45,453 nucleotides of DNA from Desulfobacterales bacterium (GTDB lineage Bacteria; Desulfobacterota; Desulfobacteria; Desulfobacterales; JAAELO01): assembly GCA_024226555.1 (NCBI GenBank), contig JAAELO010000871.1, forward strand, positions 1 to 45,453, read 5' to 3'. This document shows positions 42,542 through 45,453 of the stretch, piece by piece. How positions within the stretch are numbered: position 1 is the first letter of the stretch; every line of letters starts with the position of its first letter. A program made the position numbers and the translations under genes. Under the pieces are notes generated by a model. It was not told where the DNA came from. It was given only the letters and a program-made list of their open reading frames with translations, and ran no database searches.

Positions 42542-42679
42542 TTAATGTGTAAAATTTGACAGAATTATAAGTGTTGCTGTTATAAAGACTAATAAAGTTA
42601 CCATCAAGATAAAAATTCTAATAATTATAGCTATTATATATTCATTTTTCTTTCTATTGTTTAGCACTTTGTGTGCCAT
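42542..42679 (-). CDS. Possible small membrane protein (45 residues)
   Basis: A 45-residue frame with a basic start ('MAHKVLNNRKKNEY') and a long hydrophobic segment ('IIAIIIRIFILMVTLLVFIT'). The ribosome site is weak (AAGA). It lies between the helicase loader and the ssb remnant. Plausible, not proven. Confidence 0.4.
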   Translation of the reverse strand: MAHKVLNNRKKNEYIIAIIIRIFILMVTLLVFITATLIILSNFTH

Positions 42680-42792
42680 AATTCTTATTGATATTAATGC
42701 TTAAAATATAAAGATTTACAGAGCTTGTTTTCTTAACAATGGATAGTGTTTACATTATATGTACACATGGTGCTTACTATATCACCACCTTA

Positions 42793-43482
42793 CTATTTCC
42801 TGTATGATTCCCAATCAAAAGTATAAAAACCACCTTTCTTCTCATTAAATCTATCAATAATCCTCTGACCTATAACCTTCTCTAAATCACCATAATTAAG
42901 GTTTGTAAGTAGAATTGTAGGTCTTTTATTTTCATATCTACTGTTAATTATCCTGAATAAAAGATCTTTCTCAAAGTCTGAACTACACTGAACTCCAACT
43001 TCATCAAGTATCAACAATCTTACATTTAGGTATTTTCCAATAATCAGAACATCTTTTTCATCTGAGCTAAACATGTTTCTCATTTCAGCAACAATATCGT
43101 AAAATGACCTATAGAGTGCCATTTCACCTTGATCTAAAAGATTTAAAACTATTGAACAACCAAGATGAGTTTTCCCGGTACCGGGATTTCCCGAAAGAAT
43201 AAGAGAGGTTCCATGGGGTTTTATTCCCTTGAAATTGTCTGCATACTTTTTCATGGTTAATTTGATTTCTTCAGCTTTTTTGTTACTAGTTACAAAGCTA
43301 TCAAATCCTTTATTTTCAAAGCGAATAGGAACTCCACTTCGTTTCAAAAGTTCTCTTCTTTTCTCTTTCTTTTCCTCTTTGGCGTAATCATCAGCACATT
43401 TGGGACAGGATGAATAGAGAACACTATTTCCAAAACATATTTTTTGAGGTTTATATTCCCCATGTATTTTACAAGTCTTCAT
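42793..43482 (-). CDS. DnaC-like helicase loader
   Basis: A 229-residue AAA+ ATPase that would load the replicative helicase on the phage origin. Residues 4-29 hold a zinc cluster ('CKIHG', 'CPKC'). Walker A is 'SGNPGTGKTHLG' (about 98-109), Walker B 'RLLILDEVG', and sensor-type 'PTILLTNLNYGDL' and 'IIDRFNEKKGG' follow. I start at 43482 ('MKTCKIHGEY') with AAGGAAC upstream. The longer frame lies in the initiator gene. It overlaps the initiator by 14 bp, the usual pair. Confidence 0.92.
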   Translation of the reverse strand: MKTCKIHGEYKPQKICFGNSVLYSSCPKCADDYAKEEKKEKRRELLKRSGVPIRFENKGFDSFVTSNKKAEEIKLTMKKYADNFKGIKPHGTSLILSGNPGTGKTHLGCSIVLNLLDQGEMALYRSFYDIVAEMRNMFSSDEKDVLIIGKYLNVRLLILDEVGVQCSSDFEKDLLFRIINSRYENKRPTILLTNLNYGDLEKVIGQRIIDRFNEKKGGFYTFDWESYRK

Positions 43483-44497
43483 GGAATGTTCCTTGTTTAC
43501 CTTGGTTTTCTGAGTAATAATCTTTGTTGAATCCATGACTTTTATTACCTTTTGCCTGATCAAAAGCCGTTGCTGCATTCTGAAATTTAATTAAATCATT
43601 CGTTGATTTTTTTCGGATAGAAGCCAAAGACTTGATATTCTTAGCCCAAAAGTCATCACCAACCACAAAATCTAATACTCTCTTGATGTATTCAAGCTCA
43701 AATCCATCAATGCGAATGAGGTTTTCAACAGCTTTACAGCCGTTTTTGATCAAAGCATTAGTTACTTTGGGTGCTAATTTCCCATGTTCTTTGCTAACTT
43801 CTTTCTGAAAATCCCGAACTAAATTTTCAATTTTGGCGGAAGCGTAGAGAGCAGGAGAAGGAACTGGAGCAGGAGCAGGAGCAGGAGTCGACGACTCGTT
43901 AAGATTCGTTGACGTTTCGTTATCGACTCCTTGACGTTCCGTTAACGTTTCGTTGATTTCCGTTTCACCATCCGTTGACGATTCGTTAACGTCTTGTTGT
44001 CCATCCGTTGGAGTATCGTTCTGCAAATCCTCATCACTCGTTGACGCTTCGTTATCGACTCGTACAGCATTCGTTAACGAAAGATAGTCTTTCTTTGAGA
44101 TAGCGTTAACGCCATCTTTCTTAAGCTTTTCATAAATCTCATTATTTACTTTAGCAAGTCTGGAAAAACGAGCTTTATCGCTCCTGTCTGGCGACTGATA
44201 AACCCAAGGTTGTCTGATATCCCAATTATGAAGAGAATAAACTCCATTTTCATCAACATCTAAGAACTGACAATCAAGCAGAGTTTCAACAAAAAGCCCT
44301 TCCTCACCGTTCCATTCAGCATCAATTTCAATATCAAAGGCATCATATCCAGTTAGTACTCCGCTTGGTTTATTTGTAGCTACAGACATCCACAATTCGA
44401 ATAAAGAAAGAACTCCTTCAGCTCCAAGTTTCTTTTGGAGCTTTTTCTTTTTCCGATTATTTTTAAAAGATAATGAAATACGTATATCTTCAGCCAT
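43469..44497 (-). CDS. Phage replication initiator with internal 11-residue repeats
   Basis: A 342-residue origin-binding protein. Residues 1-125 are a winged-helix type domain ('AEDIRISLSFKNNRKKKKLQ', 'GAEGVLSLFELWMSVATNKP', 'VYSLHNWDIRQPWVYQ') as in phage replisome organisers. Residues 145-200 are a linker of 11-residue repeats (NEASTSDEDLQ, NDTPTDGQQDV, NESSTDGETEI, NETLTERQGVD), followed by a Pro/Ala segment. Residues 225-310 form a DnaD/loader-binding-like helical domain. The repeats are the direct product of 11-bp DNA iterons in the gene. The DnaC-like gene follows with overlap. Confidence 0.88.
   Translation of the reverse strand: MAEDIRISLSFKNNRKKKKLQKKLGAEGVLSLFELWMSVATNKPSGVLTGYDAFDIEIDAEWNGEEGLFVETLLDCQFLDVDENGVYSLHNWDIRQPWVYQSPDRSDKARFSRLAKVNNEIYEKLKKDGVNAISKKDYLSLTNAVRVDNEASTSDEDLQNDTPTDGQQDVNESSTDGETEINETLTERQGVDNETSTNLNESSTPAPAPAPVPSPALYASAKIENLVRDFQKEVSKEHGKLAPKVTNALIKNGCKAVENLIRIDGFELEYIKRVLDFVVGDDFWAKNIKSLASIRKKSTNDLIKFQNAATAFDQAKGNKSHGFNKDYYSENQGKQGTFHEDL
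43893..44079. repeat. 17 x 11-bp iteron array, probable phage origin of replication
   Basis: On the plus strand, units such as attcgttgacg, tttcgttatcg, ttccgttaacg and attcgttaacg follow each other every 11 bp from 43893 to 44079. About 12 of 17 keep CGTT and eight keep a TTRACG/TTATCG core; the others have drifted. The array is inside the initiator gene, as the lambda origin is inside gene O. AT-rich DNA lies on both sides. The 11-bp step matches one helical turn, so all sites face one side of the DNA. Confidence 0.75.
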
Positions 44498-44500
44498 AGT

Positions 44501-44998
44501 TTAACCCTTTGCACTAATCCAATGAGAGAGATTTTTTGCAGTTCCCCACCAATTATCTGAAATTCTTAACCCCAGGAACTCTTTATATTCTGATTTGATG
44601 TAATCCATTACTTTGGTGTTGAGGTAATGTTTTTCAAGAATAGCACCTTCATATTCATCTTTATTTTTAAGGGATTCTGTAGAAGGAGCTTTAAGACCTT
44701 TAAAATTGAAGCTTTCACCCTGAATTGTGAATCTCCATTGGTATTCTCCGGATCTAAAAACAAGCTCAATTTCAGTAACTTTTGAGCCTTTAGCAAGAGC
44801 AAGTTTACCTTCTTCAAGTCCTGCTTCATCACCATTTATTGTGATTCTCTCAACAGCTTCATCAACTGTTTTTTCGAAAACAACTTTGCTTCCTACTTCA
44901 AGATCTGTTTCCTGCTCTTCGATTTTAAAAAGTAGCCATGTTAAAAACTCATGACCAAGGAATTTATATCTGTCATATGCTATTGATACGTCTATCAT
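44501..44998 (-). CDS. RdgC-like protein, C-terminal part
   Basis: A 165-residue frame. 'FLGHEFLTWLLFKIEEQETD' is the hallmark of RdgC-like recombination proteins, followed by 'VVFEKTVDEAVERITINGDE' and 'FKGLKAPSTE'. RdgC binds double-stranded DNA as a ring and limits RecA; phage forms may aid recombination or guard DNA ends. It lies in the same frame as the gene at 45002, separated only by TAA ACC. So it is either the second half of a gene cut by a nonsense codon or a re-initiated separate subunit. Confidence 0.75.
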   Translation of the reverse strand: MIDVSIAYDRYKFLGHEFLTWLLFKIEEQETDLEVGSKVVFEKTVDEAVERITINGDEAGLEEGKLALAKGSKVTEIELVFRSGEYQWRFTIQGESFNFKGLKAPSTESLKNKDEYEGAILEKHYLNTKVMDYIKSEYKEFLGLRISDNWWGTAKNLSHWISAKG

Positions 44999-45001
44999 GG
45001 T

Positions 45002-45453
45002 TTAAGCCTCTATAATAAAGGGTAATAGGTTATGAAGTTTCTCTTTTTCCATGGTGTTTAAATCAAGATCCAGTTCAGCAATAGTGAATGGAAATAGATT
45101 TATAAGAGTGAATCCAAAGGTTTTGGCAAAGAGTGTTTCAAGCTCTTCATTTGCAGCTTTCTGAGTTGAATAGAAGTAAAGATCTTCATTCTCATAATCC
45201 CAAATAAGGTCATAAACAGAGGGAGTAGGGTCTATTTTCATTAAAAGAATTTCGGTTATTTGTTCTTTAATTCTTTGCTTTAATCCCTTTGCAATGAATT
45301 CTTGACCTGTTTCTTTGAGTCTCTTTTTTATTTCCTGATCCAGTTTTTTCTTAAGAAGCTGTGCCGGGATCTTCTTTTTATCTATTCTTAGGGAAAAGAT
45401 AAAATATGACCCTACCAGAAAAGAAGAGTCTTCAAAATAAGGATTAAAAGGAC
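45002..45453 (-). CDS. RdgC-like protein, N-terminal part (runs off the window)
   Basis: The frame is open to the window edge, at least 149 residues, including 'SYFIFSLRIDKKKIPAQLLK', 'DQEIKKRLKETGQEFIAKGL' and 'FAKTFGFTLINLFPFTIAEL'. This matches the N-terminal and middle part of RdgC ('vPa..lk' helix, then 'l...FGl.l.pl.P'). The true start is outside the window; an inner ATG at 45241 is not the start. It ends at TAA 45002-45004, in frame with the next gene. Confidence 0.75.
   Translation of the reverse strand, partial: PFNPYFEDSSFLVGSYFIFSLRIDKKKIPAQLLKKKLDQEIKKRLKETGQEFIAKGLKQRIKEQITEILLMKIDPTPSVYDLIWDYENEDLYFYSTQKAANEELETLFAKTFGFTLINLFPFTIAELDLDLNTMEKEKLHNLLPFIIEA

Noticed and set aside
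43893-44079. CRISPR-like array
   Set aside because: Units are 11 bp, contiguous, without spacers, and lie inside a reading frame. They fit origin iterons instead.
45002-45241. Independent 79-residue gene starting at 45241
   Set aside because: The frame stays open to the window edge with RdgC-like sequence, so the ATG is internal.

Overview
The window is AT-rich DNA from a diderm bacterium. Lipoprotein signal peptides with lipoboxes, secreted proteins and clear Shine-Dalgarno sites support this. The sequence alone does not fix the phylum; a low-GC spirochaete or Desulfobacterota-like host is possible but is inference. It splits at about 14.2 kb into a host/accessory part (1-14,170) and a siphovirus-type prophage (about 14,170 to beyond the window end).

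Host part. It carries a small unknown gene, a canonical 76-nt tRNA whose anticodon is CTA (amber reading), a pair of DJ-1/PfpI-superfamily genes (an isonitrile hydratase-like enzyme and a GlxA/AraC regulator), a truncated integrase, an EamA-type exporter followed by a 40-residue membrane protein, a beta-propeller lipoprotein, a 633-residue ankyrin protein with a C-terminal zinc ribbon, a 903-residue pentapeptide protein built of four modules, and a decayed WD40 lipoprotein gene. Four copies of a short inverted-repeat element (MITE-like, ends AGGGAACCTCT/AGAGGTTCCCT) are scattered among them. Just before the prophage lie a decayed PAPS-reductase-like gene and the 5' part of a tRNA-Leu gene.

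Prophage. Near its left edge are cargo-type genes: a naturally short UmuD'-like peptidase, an unknown gene, a secreted HNH nuclease and a secreted DUF3015-like protein. The rest is almost wholly on the minus strand and is read from high to low coordinates. The replication block comes first: an RdgC-like protein split by one in-frame TAA, an initiator gene with a 17 x 11-bp iteron array inside it, a DnaC-like loader and an ssb remnant. Small genes follow, including one with a ParB-like domain. A plus-strand Sel1-repeat gene is inserted among them. Then come a zinc-ribbon protein, lysis genes (GH108 endolysin, 3TM holin, small membrane proteins), an HNH endonuclease, terminase small and large subunits, a portal-MuF fusion, a prohead protease, an HK97 capsid protein, neck proteins, the tail tube, gpG/gpGT tail chaperones with a canonical A AAA AAC slippery site, the tape measure, tail-tip proteins and a LamG-like fibre.

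The strongest unusual signals are the amber-reading tRNA, the 11-bp iterons that impose an 11-residue repeat on the initiator, and a duplicated two-hairpin leader RNA upstream of both the prohead protease and the tape measure. The closing stem of that RNA shows compensatory changes between copies. No integrase of the prophage is in the window; it is expected beyond the right edge.
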